From Epinephelus fuscoguttatus (lineage: Eukaryota > Chordata > Actinopteri > Perciformes > Serranidae), in NCBI RefSeq assembly GCF_011397635.1, contig NC_064767.1:20696537-20760536 (forward strand): 64,000 bases of DNA, read 5' to 3'. The position numbers and the translations under genes are program-made. Of the stretch, positions 11,723 to 23,400 are shown one piece after another; position 1 is the first letter of the stretch; each line of letters starts with the position of its first letter. The notes beneath the pieces are model-generated. The model had not been told where the DNA came from. It worked only from the letters and a program-made list of their open reading frames with translations, and did no database searches.

Positions 11723-12800
11723 ATGAATTTGAAAATACACCCTCCTGCAGCTCTCCCCTCTCTGTCATGTTCACAGACTGTAAATCTTGCCCCACACCTC
11801 TCCTCCACCACCACACTCAGCACTGGGGTACCACAAGGTTGTGTGCTGAGTCCACTACTCTACTCCCTGTACACACATGATTGCACACCGGCTCACCCCA
11901 CCAACACCATCATCAAATTCGCCGATGATACGACCATCACTGGGCTCATCTCAGGGGGGCGACGAGTCTGCCTACAGGGATGAGATCCACAGGCTGGCTG
12001 CGTGGTGTTCAGCGAACAACCTCTCACTGAACACAACAAAAACCAAGGAACTCATAATTGATTTCAGGAGGAAACACATCACAGACCCGGCCCCGATCTA
12101 CATTGGGGGGGCCTGCGTGGAGAGGGTTCATACCTTCAAGTTTCTGGGGATCCTAATCTCTGCCAACACAAGGGCATCAATTAAAAAGGCACAGCAGAGA
12201 CTCCACTTCCTGAGGGTACTCAGGAGGAACAACCTAGAGAAGAAGCTGCTGGTGGCCTTTTACTGGGCAGCCATCGAGACCATTCTGACCTATAACATCA
12301 CAGTCTGGTATGCTGGCTGCTTGGCCGCGGACAAGAAAGCTCTGTAGAGGGTAGTGAGGACAGCTCAAAAGATCATTGGCTGCTCACTGCCCTCCCTGGA
12401 GGACATCGCCACCTCCCGCTACCTCAGTAGAGCAACAAAAATCATCAGGGACCCCTCACATCCTGGTCACCACCTATTCCAACTGCTGCCCTCCGGCAGG
12501 CGCTACAGGACTGCCAAGGTGCGCACCTCCAGACTCAGAGACAGTTTTTTCCCCATGGCCATCAGTACACTGAACTCTAACCCTGACCAACCCCAGCCAA
12601 CTCCCTCACATCATTCTACACCATTACATGTCATATCAGTCTCACTCTTTCATACCTGTGCAATATATTTATACATTTTTTTAAATACAGTATTTTTATA
12701 AAGCATCCATATTTTAAATATTTATTCTGAAGAACACTTCTTTTTGCACCTATTAACAGTGTTATCTGTTGTGTTGTCTTGTGTTGTCTTGTGTTTTAAT
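11723..12800 (+). pseudogene. 5'-truncated L2/CR1-like LINE reverse transcriptase fragment
   Basis: The plus strand encodes the end of a reverse transcriptase. STGVPQGCVLSPLLYSLY (11818-11870) and FADDTTITGLI (about 11919-11950) are the palm motifs, with the catalytic FADD intact. Next comes a thumb and C-terminal part with NNLSLNTTKTKELIIDFRR and FKFLGI, ending in HHLFQLLPSGRRYR near 12480. The frame is broken by a frameshift in the G-run near 11953-11960 and by a premature TAG at 12345-12347. The 5' end, including the endonuclease, is missing. The clade is inferred from motif style only. Confidence 0.8.
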
Positions 12801-15800
12801 TTGCTGTCTTTCTACTATGCACCAAGCGGAGTTGCATCTCCAAGCCCCTCCCACCAGACAACTTATGCAAACGCTTCATACAGTAACCCGATGTTCCCCA
12901 TACACTTAATTTCATATCTTATTTCCGTGTAGAGTTGCACAGAGTGTATTCACTCAGCACCTCCTTGCGCCACTCTCTCCATTTTTCAAATTGCTATGAG
13001 ACCAGAATCAGCAAGCTAGCCACCTCACAATGTCTTCGCCTCGCTCCCCGCTGCTGTGGACTGGTTCCCCAGGAGGAGAGCAGGCAGTGGCAGGAGATGG
13101 ACCTTAGTGGCTGTAGCGGCTAAAATTTGGTGAGCAGACCTTAACGCCTGATGTCTCAAAAGGCAGGTGGCCAGCGGCAGTGCCGGGTCTAATCTATGTA
13201 AGGGCAGCAACATAAAGTTTGGTAATCCAGCAACAACTTGGGCTGTCCAGTTCGCTGGAGCTGGGGTTTGCACTGGCTGGATTCAGGTTGCTGACTGAGG
13301 GTCCATCTACAGAGCTGCTGGCCACTCTCTTCTCATCAAGGTTGCCTGTAGCTGCAGAAAGTGAGACAGAGGACACTCTGTGCTTTGAAGCTTTAACGTT
13401 AAGTGATATTACCGACATAAATCTAAAAACTAAAAACTATTAGCAACATTTTATCTCCATCTCTGAAACACTTGGTCAATATCGACACATCTTTTATTTT
13501 GTTTATTGTCAGATTCTCTTTTTTTCCAAGTACATCTTCCTTTTTTCAGTTGCCTTCTCTGCAGGAATCAGGCTTTCACTGAAGGAACGTGCATGCACAC
13601 CTGCATTTTCAGAACATCCAATAGGAACGCCCTTTCTCAGAAATGATCTGTGATTGGCCACAGTGTCCTGTCACAGCCTAGATTGTCTAAGAGGAGGTGC
13701 AGAAGTCTAGTGTTCTCTCAGTGCACTTGAATTACAATAGTATACAATGGGATTTTTGCCCAGTGATGCCAAAGTTAAACTTCCTTCCCCAGGATTAAAT
13801 GATAAGGCTGGCGTTAGTCCATATTTTCCTACTGTCAACAAGTCCCATGAAAAGACCAAAACTAATTTACTGTGTGAGTCCATCTTGCAATACTTAACAA
13901 CTTCACTACTGAACTTGATATGTTGTAAAATAAGAAAAAAATTATTAGACTTATCCTTTAAAAAGTGACATGTTGGGCACACTATCTTCTAACAAACTGT
14001 ATATGTAGGTGTTAGCATGTTATGTACTGTAGAGATGATTTTGGTGCCGAGACTGTACTAAGTAATTCAGATGAGGCCTTTCATCAGACCAGAACATGTT
14101 GTCGTGTGATAAATTAACATTTATCTGAGAGGAAGAGGAAGAAAAATAGAAACACAAATCAAGCGTGAAGTCAGATGTTACACATTTGTTACAGATATTT
14201 AAACTGGTTTGGGTTCAGGGCCTGCTGACCCTGCACACCTGCAGCCTTTCCACTGAATGGTAGTTATCGTACCAGCTGGCCTAAATGGAAATGTTTCCTG
14301 TGTTTACCACACACACAAACTTTTGTTGCTCCGTCGATGTTTCGACCCATGTTTGCATGCACCGTGTCAAAGCCAGCTTCGCAATTTTACAATGGAAATA
14401 TTTGTTTTTCCCAAATAGCATGCTGGTACTGGAAATCTTGAGTTCCCACTGTATGATTATCTTATTGAGTGACATACTTTCCTTCAGGGCAGCATGCAGT
14501 GGCAATTAGAGAAGATCTGCTTTTCCCCCAAAGTGTAGATGCTAAGCCCAGATGAATGCTGCGCTTTGTTTAACTATTGTTAACTGGTGAAATGTGAAAC
14601 TTGCTTCAAATGGATGTGAAGCAGTGTTAAGTTGCATTAAAGGGCCACCTGATTTTGCAGCCCTCTAAGTGTCCTATCATTCATACTTAACACTGCACTT
14701 GAGGAGGATACTGAAGCAGTGTACTGTGGATGCTCTGCTGCTCCTAATAGCATTGTGGCGGTCCACATGGCACAGAGGTGAGGCGTTCTTGCCGGGAGAC
14801 GCCCCAGAGACACGCTGTCAAAAACACCCGTGGAACTTTCTCACAGTGTAACCCAGTATTCCCAGGGAAAGGCCTTTGAGAGGGGGATCGTTTCCTCAAC
14901 AACTATACCACTTTGCTGCGCCACTCCTGAGGAAGCTGAGGGCCCCCCCTCTTTCTCTACTCCACCCGGGGCCCGTGCGGGCTGCTGGGGAGACGAGCGA
15001 ATGTTCAATAGAGCCTCTGTATCAATTACCTGAAATATCAAACAGCACGTAAGAGGGCGGTTGACTTGTTTGTTTGACTTTGGTGGTCAGAAAGATTTCT
15101 GGCAAAACTCTGAGTGTGAAAAAGTTTATTTGCCCCAGAGGATGTGTTAGGGAAGCTGGGTCATTGACTTATCTCCATCACAATTCATCGCCCAGGAAAT
15201 TCAACTCTGTGCTGCACAATACAGCCAGACAATAATGAGAAAAGAATAAATCTTGTACAGTTTTTGAGGTGAAAGAAGGTTCAGCAAAGACAGAGCTTTG
15301 GTGCTGCTGTGAAGACAGAGCATACAATCAGTTACTTTAGATTCATTTGGATTCTGAGATAAAAAAAAAAACCCCACTAACATAGGTATATTAAACGTCA
15401 TTTTGTTTGGCTACATTTCAGCTGTGACCTGCATTTGTGTCTTATTGTGTCACTATCAGAGGAGGGATTGTTCAGAAACAATGCAAAGAGCTAACAAACA
15501 CTGACTCCTGACAGGTTTTGAAAAGCCACCCCACTGGGACTCTGCAGGCTCTGTGTGAGGCAGGGGGAGCTGCTTTTGTCATGATAACTACGACTCTGAA
15601 CTTCTGACATGCACATAGGATGGAGGGTGTTAATGGAAAAGAGTGATCTGCCAAAGTGCTGACAAGAGAGCGGGGAGAATTTTTTAACATTTAAGAGCCT
15701 ATGGAAAAGAAAGAATTCGTTAAACCAGGAATGAGACCAATGTAAGGTCAGACTACATCTATACATGCTCCATAACCGCACCCAAAGACTTCAGAGGTCT

Positions 15801-16980
15801 GATTTACATGAAAAGCAGGGAGGGGGTGAAAATGGCAACGTGATCAGTTACTAAACCAAACTCCCTTTTTGCTAACCCTGTCTGCCCCCACCGCTGGAAA
15901 CTGCAACCCTGCATTGAAACGACCTGATTGTCAGCAGACCGACCTGTGAGTGCAGCCGCTCTTTGATACCAGCAATGGGGGGTTTAAAGAGGCGGGGCAG
16001 GGAAGTGGCCACAAAAGCCTTCTGTTGCAGCCAGGGAGTGGGGTTACCTGCCCTGCTCTCTGTGGTGGGGTCTAATTTCACACATCACATGTGCATGCAT
16101 ACACATATGCATGCACATCCAAGAGCAAAACCTCACTTTCTCACACACATACAGCTGCGGCAGGAGTTTGAGGCGAGAGGAGTGTGCATGTGGTTCCTCG
16201 GGGGACAAATGAGGTTTGTTTGTCAAGTATTCAGAGCACGACACCGGGACAAAAGCAGCCACATAACCAAAGTACTGGGTGACAGATAGTCATTGTTCTG
16301 TAGGAAATGACACGCAGACAAGCTGCTGGAAACAGACAGAGATGTTTCCTGCTAAGTTTTTTTTCTTTTTTTATGTGAACTAGGACTCATTCTTGGTGGG
16401 AACAAGTTTAGCAGCCAGGTTCACAGCTGCAGCACCTCCCTTGGGTGCTAAAAAATGAGCAGTGGGTTTAAATGGATATGTAGGGGAAATTTTGATTACC
16501 TCCATAGGGATACAAAACCTCTAAAATAAGAATAAAATGGTCACTCAAATGTTTCAGGAGTGAGCAGTGAGGTTTAACAGATGGGATCTGGACAGTGTCT
16601 ATGAATGTTTTACCCTAATGATACATTAATCACAACCGCCTAATAGTGTGACAAGGTGGGGAAGGAAAGAACGTTAAGGAAAGTGTGTTTGCTCATGAAG
16701 AGAGTGGTGAGAGAGGAAACAAAGGTAGCATTACATCGACAGGAGGTCAGAAAAGTCCGGAGGACATAAAGGAGACATCTCAGGGAACAAATACTTCAAA
16801 GGTAAATGATCTGCAGGAGGCTGTGAAGCAGGACCCTCTTCGTTCCTCTGACAGACCCAGTGACATCACCATTAATATTCCTTGTCCAGACTGTGTCTGG
16901 TAACACCCATAATCTTTCTCCAACAACAAGGATCCTCTTCCTGATAAACGATGTGAAGTATCACCACTGAATAATCAACA
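12801..16980. other. No gene recognised (4.2 kb)
   Basis: No frame here shows a recognisable domain or exon chain. A 72-codon plus frame at 16685-16903 and a pair of overlapping frames near 13190-13440 were examined and not supported. No clear repeat ends were found. It is ordinary fish intergenic DNA as far as I can see. Confidence 0.4.
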
Positions 16981-17519
16981 TTAAAGGGAAAGTACACCCC
17001 AAAATAAAAAAATACATATTTGTCCTCTGACCTGTCGTACTATTTATCAGTCTAGATTGTTTTGGTGTGAGTCGCCGAGTGTTGGAGATATCGGCCGTAG
17101 AGATGTCTGCCTTCTCTCAAATACAGTGGAACTGAATGGCACTCAGCTTGTGGTGATCAGAGCTCCAAAAACATTAATTTAAAAAACTGAATGGCAATGT
17201 CTCTTTCCCGAAGCATAACTTAATCACAGTGCAGAAAGAAGTGAGCATCTACTGCCAGCTCACCTAGCACCACTCAGCTAAGCTAATGTTACAATTCAGT
17301 CGAGGAGGACATCATCAATGTGTACATCTCCTGCTGTCATGAGCATGAGCCTCTCCTCCATGAGTAGATACATGACTCCCTCTGTGCAATGATAGCTGGC
17401 AGAAGTAGCTAAAGGAAAATAGTTCCTATGTGACACTGCTCACAGCAAGGTCTGTGGATTATCTTGAGTAATTGGTAAGTGATTTCTGGAAAGAGACATT
17501 GCTGTTGAGTTTTCAAATG

Positions 17520-17544
17520 TTTTTTTTTTTTTTTTTTTTTTTTT
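17520..17544. repeat. Poly-T tract
   Basis: A homopolymer T run of about 25 bases between the inverted arms of the TTAA-type element. Confidence 0.9.
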
Positions 17545-18120
17545 GGCGCTTTGAGCTCCACAAGCCGAGTGCCATCTAGTTCCATTATATTTAAGAGAAG
17601 ACAGACATCTCTACGGTCAATATCATCAACACTTGGCAACCCACACCAACCAATCTAGACTGATAAGGGACTGTAAGTTATTTATGAGAGGGGAGGGGTG
17701 ATGCAAAAAGGGGGAGACATGTCAAAGCGCTGGGGACTTTTTTTCCCTCAAATTTTAGCTTAGGGGAGCAGCATACAAATTTAGATGGCTGTATTTTATA
17801 TTAATTTTAGTGCTGTTTTTTTTTTTTTTTTAAGAAAACATACCTTCAGTTTATAAGACATGTTTTCTTTAAAAATTGCCCAAATCACACCATTTATTAT
17901 AGCCCAAAACTGTAAAAACCGAAATACTTAATTGGATTTTCAAACTTCCAGTGGCCCTTGATGATATTTTGTGGGACACACAGTTCTGTCAGAAAAAAAA
18001 AACATTATCAAATCTGAGCTTAAAATAGTGATATTTCATTAAAATCACTTTAATATGTCTGTCATTAAAAAAAATGCTCCAACTCCAGGATTTACCTTCA
18101 ACTTTTCATTTTCACACCAA

Positions 18121-18576
18121 AGGGTGAGTTGAAGCTTTCGATTTACTGGTCCATCTACATCCCAATCCTCACCTATGGTCATGAGCTCTGGGTAGTGACC
18201 TAAAGAATGACATCACAGATACAAGCAGCCAAAATTAGTTTCCTCTGTAGGGTGACTGGGCTCAGCCTTACAGACAGGGTAAGGAGCTTGGGCATCCAGA
18301 GGGAGCTCGGAGCGGAGCCACTGCCCCCTCGTGTCGATAGGGGTCAGTTGAGGTGGTTCGGGCATCTGATCAGGATGCCTCCTGGGCGCCTCCCGTTAGA
18401 GGTGTTCCGGGCATTTCCAACTGGTAGGAGGCCCCGGGTTAGACCCAGAACACACTGGAGGGATTACATATCTCATCTGGCCTGGGAACGCCTTGGGGTC
18501 CCTCAGGAGGAGCTGGAAAACTTTGCTGGGGAGAGGAATATCTGTGGTGTTTTGCGTAACCTGCTGCCCCTGTAAC
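18121..18576 (+). pseudogene. Non-LTR retrotransposon C-terminal fragment
   Basis: From 18207 the plus frame reads QLRWFGHLIRMPPGRLPLE and then TGRRPRVRPRTHWRDYISHL, a C-terminal signature seen in many fish endonuclease/reverse transcriptase retroelements. Upstream, 18130-18205 gives IPILTYGHELWVV before a stop, consistent with the same protein. Only the tail survives, so it is inactive. I do not assign a clade. Confidence 0.7.
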
Positions 18577-18816
18577 CCCGCCCCAGATATGCCGATGAAA
18601 ATCAATGGATGGACATCAAAGGGTACGTTTGTAAAATCTTACAACTAATCCAGGGCTGGGAGGAGGGTCATGTATTTCCCCAATACAATCAGGGAGGCTC
18701 AAAGAAAAATATTTGGAGTTTCAGGGAGGGTATAAAAAAGAAGTGTCTCTAAATAGCACTACCGGTATTCGGACATTATGTTTTTTATTTTATTTTGGGG
18801 TTGATTGTCCCTTTAA

Positions 18817-19890
18817 GAAAAAGCAAATAATAAAAAAAAATAGTACACAGAGTAAAATACACGTCATCCTAACATTAATTCAACATTTCTAAGAATGCTG
18901 CATTAGCTCCAGACAGCTAGCTTAGCTAAGGAAAACTACATTTTACTAAATCACAAACCAGCTGTAACAAAATGAGCACCCACCTTAAATGTTACAAAAA
19001 TAGCATTTAGGGACTCGATAAAAAAATGTCTGTCAATATTTTTTAGTACACAGATCTGACACTATGGTTGCCATAACAACACCAGTTAGTCTGCAAAGGA
19101 AGTGGGCCAGTAACTTGTTGTTATGGCAACAGAACACCCAACTGAAACCTACTGCTGGTGGCAGAATACTAAACAATGCTGGGATCAGCCCGGGAACTAT
19201 TAAAGTTAGGTTTTAAATTGAAAAACGTAAACTCTCCAAAGGACATGAATTCTGTGTCCTTTGGAGGTGGCTACAAAGACAAAGATGATTCAGATGTTCA
19301 TTAATACACCTTGTTCACAGTAGACATTTTAACATTGCAGGTGTAAAAAACGCAGACACATTGTAGTGTTAAAATGGACCACTTTACTCTTTCACAAGAC
19401 ATCCATAGAGTACATTTTCAATAGAAAAATAAAACTGCTTGCTTTGGAGCACATTTGAAAGTAATTGTGCCTCTTGTCCAGAACAACCTAAACCAACGCA
19501 CACCAAGTTCAGAGATGGATTTCAAAATGTTCATGTCTTTGCAGCAAATACTCCTTCAGCAGAACACACACATTCATTGAGCTTATCTTTTGGTTCATGT
19601 GTTGTTTCCTTTGTCAGAAACCAAGACCGATGCTCGTCACAGTAAAACATGAAACAGTGCAGCAGTCTGTGGATGCAGTCAGGAGGTGCTGACGGCAAAA
19701 AGGTCCAAGAGAAGCAGGAACCATGCATAGCCATGTGTTTGAACCCAGGTAAACCAGCAAAATAGAAGAACTACAAACTGAACATGATTATTGAACACAG
19801 CTGTGGTGAAACAGCGGATGGGGGCAATTTACAAAGAAATTCTGTCTGAACCACGTGAAACCCCATCCCACCCTTTTCCATCCAAAATTA
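18817..19890. other. Region downstream of ccar1; no gene recognised
   Basis: No exon or transposon is evident. It contains a perfect 14-base inverted pair (19067-19080 and 19117-19130), listed separately. The ccar1 transcript probably ends near the upper edge of this interval. Confidence 0.4.
19067..19130. promoter_or_regulatory. Inverted pair of GTTGCCATAACAAC (X-box-like) motifs
   Basis: GTTGCCATAACAAC at 19067-19080 is repeated exactly, inverted, as GTTGTTATGGCAAC at 19117-19130 with 36 bases between. Each half carries a good GTTGCC RFX half-site with an imperfect partner. It may be an RFX-type regulatory site or simply the arms of an old small palindrome. Confidence 0.3.
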
Positions 19891-19891
19891 G

Positions 19892-20351
19892 TTTATTTTA
19901 AATATAGTTATTTTTAATGAATTCTCTCGCACATAAATAGCATCATTATTGCTCATTAGAAAAACAAAACTCTCTGAAAAGTACAACTCACAAACTGGCA
20001 TTTAAATCTACAACATGGTATTTAATTGGCCATAACAAAGCTAAAGCAATGGCAAAATGAAATGCTAGCAACCAAGCTTTACTTACTCAAAACTATGAAA
20101 ATAAGCATTTCCAAGCTTCGTCATGATTCAAATTATTCTAAGTAAGAAAAGAAACTCCTCAGGGATCTATTGCACACAGACGCTGAGGTCAAATTAACAC
20201 AAAGGGAACTAATTCAATAATGAATTCATACATGTACTTAGGAGACAATAGGTCCGAATAAAACACCACCAAATTATGCTTTTTTAGTGAATATTTACAA
20301 TTTAAGATAATCAGTGTTACAGATTAGCTTCATTTATTTTAAACATGTCAC
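19892..20351 (-). other. ccar1: ccar1 probable 3' UTR with poly(A) signal
   Basis: The stop codon of ccar1 is at 20352-20354 on the minus strand. The first well-placed AATAAA downstream (TTTATT on the plus strand) is at 19892-19897, giving a 3' UTR of about 0.5 kb. A closer AATAAA at about 20334-20339 lies only about 13 bases past the stop and is unlikely to be used. The cleavage site is inferred. Confidence 0.4.
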
Positions 20352-20432
20352 TCATTCATCAGCACCATTTGTTTGAGACGTCCGAATGTGATCGCCAGCA
20401 GCTTCATCGCCAGACTCGTCGACTTCTTGTTC
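20352..20432 (-). other. ccar1: ccar1 last coding exon
   Basis: It encodes 26 acidic residues beginning EQEVDESGDEAAGD and ends in TGA. The acceptor CTCTCAG is clean and the phase matches the preceding exon at 22037-22242. The human protein also ends with a short hydrophilic tail here. If the previous exon were not spliced, translation would end after four extra residues (VQHF). Confidence 0.75.
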
Positions 20433-23400
20433 CTGAGAGAGACAAAAAATAATCAATGAATACAGCCCTTTCAAACGTGTACTTGGTTCACATTAATCTG
20501 ATGGCAGTGTCGCTACTAATGTCTGAATAACAACCTGAGTCACTTTTAAGTCCAGTTCAGACCAAAGATTTGCAACGAAGAAGAAACCGTTTTAGAAAAT
20601 TGCAGAGAAAAGTTGCAGCGGTGTGAACTGATGGGGTTGAGCTTGACTCAAGCCTGGTTTTAGAGGGTAAGGCCCTTCACCTGTTTCAACAGCCAATCAG
20701 CTTGTAGTAAAGTCCGCTGGTCAGGTCAAAATGACTGCAGACGGCGTGTTTGCTTGCTGCGACAGGTGCTCTGTCCCTACCAATCCCTGTGATTCTGTCC
20801 TCACTGTACTACAAATGCAACTATAGCCAGAATCTCACTATCACTATCCTCATTAATATTTGAAGATGCTACAAATTATATTCAGCCACAAAATAAACCT
20901 GTAAAGCTGGAAATCAGAACAGAAGTACAGACAGTTGTTGCATAGAGATGATACACTGTCTGATCTAGTTGCATTGGTGTGAACAGGCAGGTTTTTAGAA
21001 CGTTGCAGAAAGCCACATTGCAAGTAGCTGCCTGTTTCAACTCATCTTGTCGTGAATCTTTGGTCTGAACTGGACCTTACGGAAAAGTCTAAAAATGTAC
21101 CAGGTTGGACCTGGCAGTGTTGGGGAAGCTTCTTTATAAGCATCACTTTGCAAGCTAATTACTTTATACAGGAAGAAATTATAGCAAAGCTATTGTAGGG
21201 AGAGATCCAGATTACATAAACCAAAACAATTGAAATATCCCACTATTCATGGGAAAGTGCAAGGAATGTCAGCAAGAGTTTTGCAACGTCTTACAAAAGG
21301 AAACCTTCGATATTCCTACAAAACAGTTTGTAGAGTCAGTAGTAAACTACACTAACAAATGACAGAAAGTTATTTGACAACTTAAAATCAACATGCAAAA
21401 ATGAATGTAGTTAAACTACTTTTGATTACATGTATTCAACTACAACAGTGGGACCAAGTAACATTTCTGTAACACTGTTGCTGCGATACAAGTCAGATTA
21501 ACGTACAGACTGCAGCAGCACAAGCTGAAACATGCAGAGAGTGAGTTTAAATGTCTTGTACCACCTTCCAAGATGGCTGTAATATATTTATTATCTAAAT
21601 CACCGTCTCTTTCTTATGCACAAAATCACTTTGATAAACTAGGGAAAGACTGGAAGAGCCAATTTCAAGGTGCTGAGGAGATCAATTGTTTTCCGTGTTC
21701 ATGATGGTCATTCAGGTTTTAAAGGCAAAATAAGTGCTTAAAATCCATCAGTGATGCAGCCTGAGACAAAACAGAAATCACTCCTCTTTCTTGCAGTCAC
21801 AACATTATAACTCACAGCTGTTCTCTCGCACACCGGGTGCTAAATATCACACATGCACACAGCTCTGTCTGTAAATGTGCAGTCATGTCTAAATAAAGCT
21901 GCCCTGAACTACGTCACCAACAGTATGTCTGAATGATGAAATGCCATCACTCAGAGACAGATGAAGCCAGTGATGTTACATATTCCATCTCTGAAATAGA
22001 TAAACAGCAATGTGGTGCTTTTTAAAAATGTTGCACCTTTTTCAGCACTGCCATCAGCTCTTTGACGCTGGACATCAAGGTGTTGGACGTTTTGCTTATC
22101 TGGTCGTGGTAGGTGTTTTTCTGTTCCTCTGCAGCCTTCAAAGTCTGCTCCGTTTGGCTCAGTGTGCTTTTCAACTCCTCCAGCTCCCGCAACAAGGCTT
22201 TGTTAGCTTGTTCCACCTGCGCTTTAACCTTTGCATCTTCCTCTGCAAAGAGGCACAACACTGTTAGATGTCTAATGTTAGATGGAGGATTAGAATAAAG
22301 ACATGTCAATGATAAAGCTGCATAATTCTGGAAAACCAAAAGATTACTGTTTTGGTCATTATTACAGCCGACATTTACAAGTTCTTAACCCAGGGTTCCC
22401 ACACATTTGTATAGACAACATTTCAAATCTTTTCCAGGACTTTTCAAGGACCCATAATAAATTATTTTTCTTGCCCCACTTGCCTGACATTTTCAGACAT
22501 ATCAGGTTCAAACTATTCAAACATAATTTCAGCTAGGTCAGCTAATTTCAGAGAGGATTTCTTGTTAAGAAACCAAAGGGTTTATACTCAAGTCAGAATG
22601 TCCTGGAAAAGTTTATGTAAACCCAACACAACGCATCCTTGTGTTGATACCATAACCTGGTATGGTAGTCTTGGGTGGTATAACTGTATACCAGGGTATT
22701 CAGAAAACCCAATGTTTTCCAATACCATCAAAAAAACACATATCTGTCTGTTAAAATCATATGGAGGTGCTGTATTGAGGATGGATTACATGTACTGCAT
22801 ATCACGCGCCACAAGAGGTCAGTTTCTCCACGTAGAACAGGCAGCTGAGCTCACAGATATGGCAATTGCCAGTAGTGTAGGTGAGGTTACAGAAGTGTAA
22901 ATAACCGGCTAGCAATGGCAGAGAAAGACCGTTAGGAATCACCGCACACAAATACCGTCATATACCGGACACTACTGTGAAATACCAAGATGGTATGAAA
23001 AAATACATACTGCCCAAGCCTTGTAACCTGACTACTGCAAACAAGCTGAGTGGGAAAATTGTGGGCTGTCAACAAAGATGGCTGTGAAACACTGCTGTGC
23101 ACAGGAAAGCACTGTCTATAATAAACAACACTTAAGATCGTCTTTATTCTCAAGTTGATATGAGGCCTTCTGGACAACCCTTTCAAACACCTCCTGTAAA
23201 CAATGTAAGGGGATCATTTGATTCAAGCACAGTTAATTTAATTAACAGCCCTGAAACACTCCCATGCTGGGATATTTTAATTATATAACTTGTGTTAACT
23301 CCTGCACATGTTGTTGTGATGATGAAATAAGTGCTTTTGATTAATTCTATCCTTAAAAAAAAAAAAAAGGTACTGTGTGTCTGTGCACAACCTTTTTGCT

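Larger units (their letters stand above)
16981..18816. mobile_element. TTAA-bounded MITE-like DNA element, about 1.8 kb, carrying a LINE fragment
   Basis: The left end starts TTAAAGGGAAAGTACACCCC followed by AAAATAAAA. The right end, read on the minus strand from 18816, starts TTAAAGGGACAATCAACCCC followed by AAAATAAAA. These are matching terminal inverted repeats flanked by or beginning with TTAA, as in piggyBac- or Kolobok-type elements. Inside, 17035-17190 and 17540-17670 form a second inverted pair (AGTCTAGATTG... against CAATCTAGACT...). A LINE fragment at about 18121-18576 has landed within it. A smaller relative lies at 58032-58386. Confidence 0.65.

Noticed and set aside
16685-16903. 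72-codon plus frame (MFAHEESGERG...)
   Set aside because: It has no recognisable domain, no splice partners and no conservation I can judge. It could be chance.
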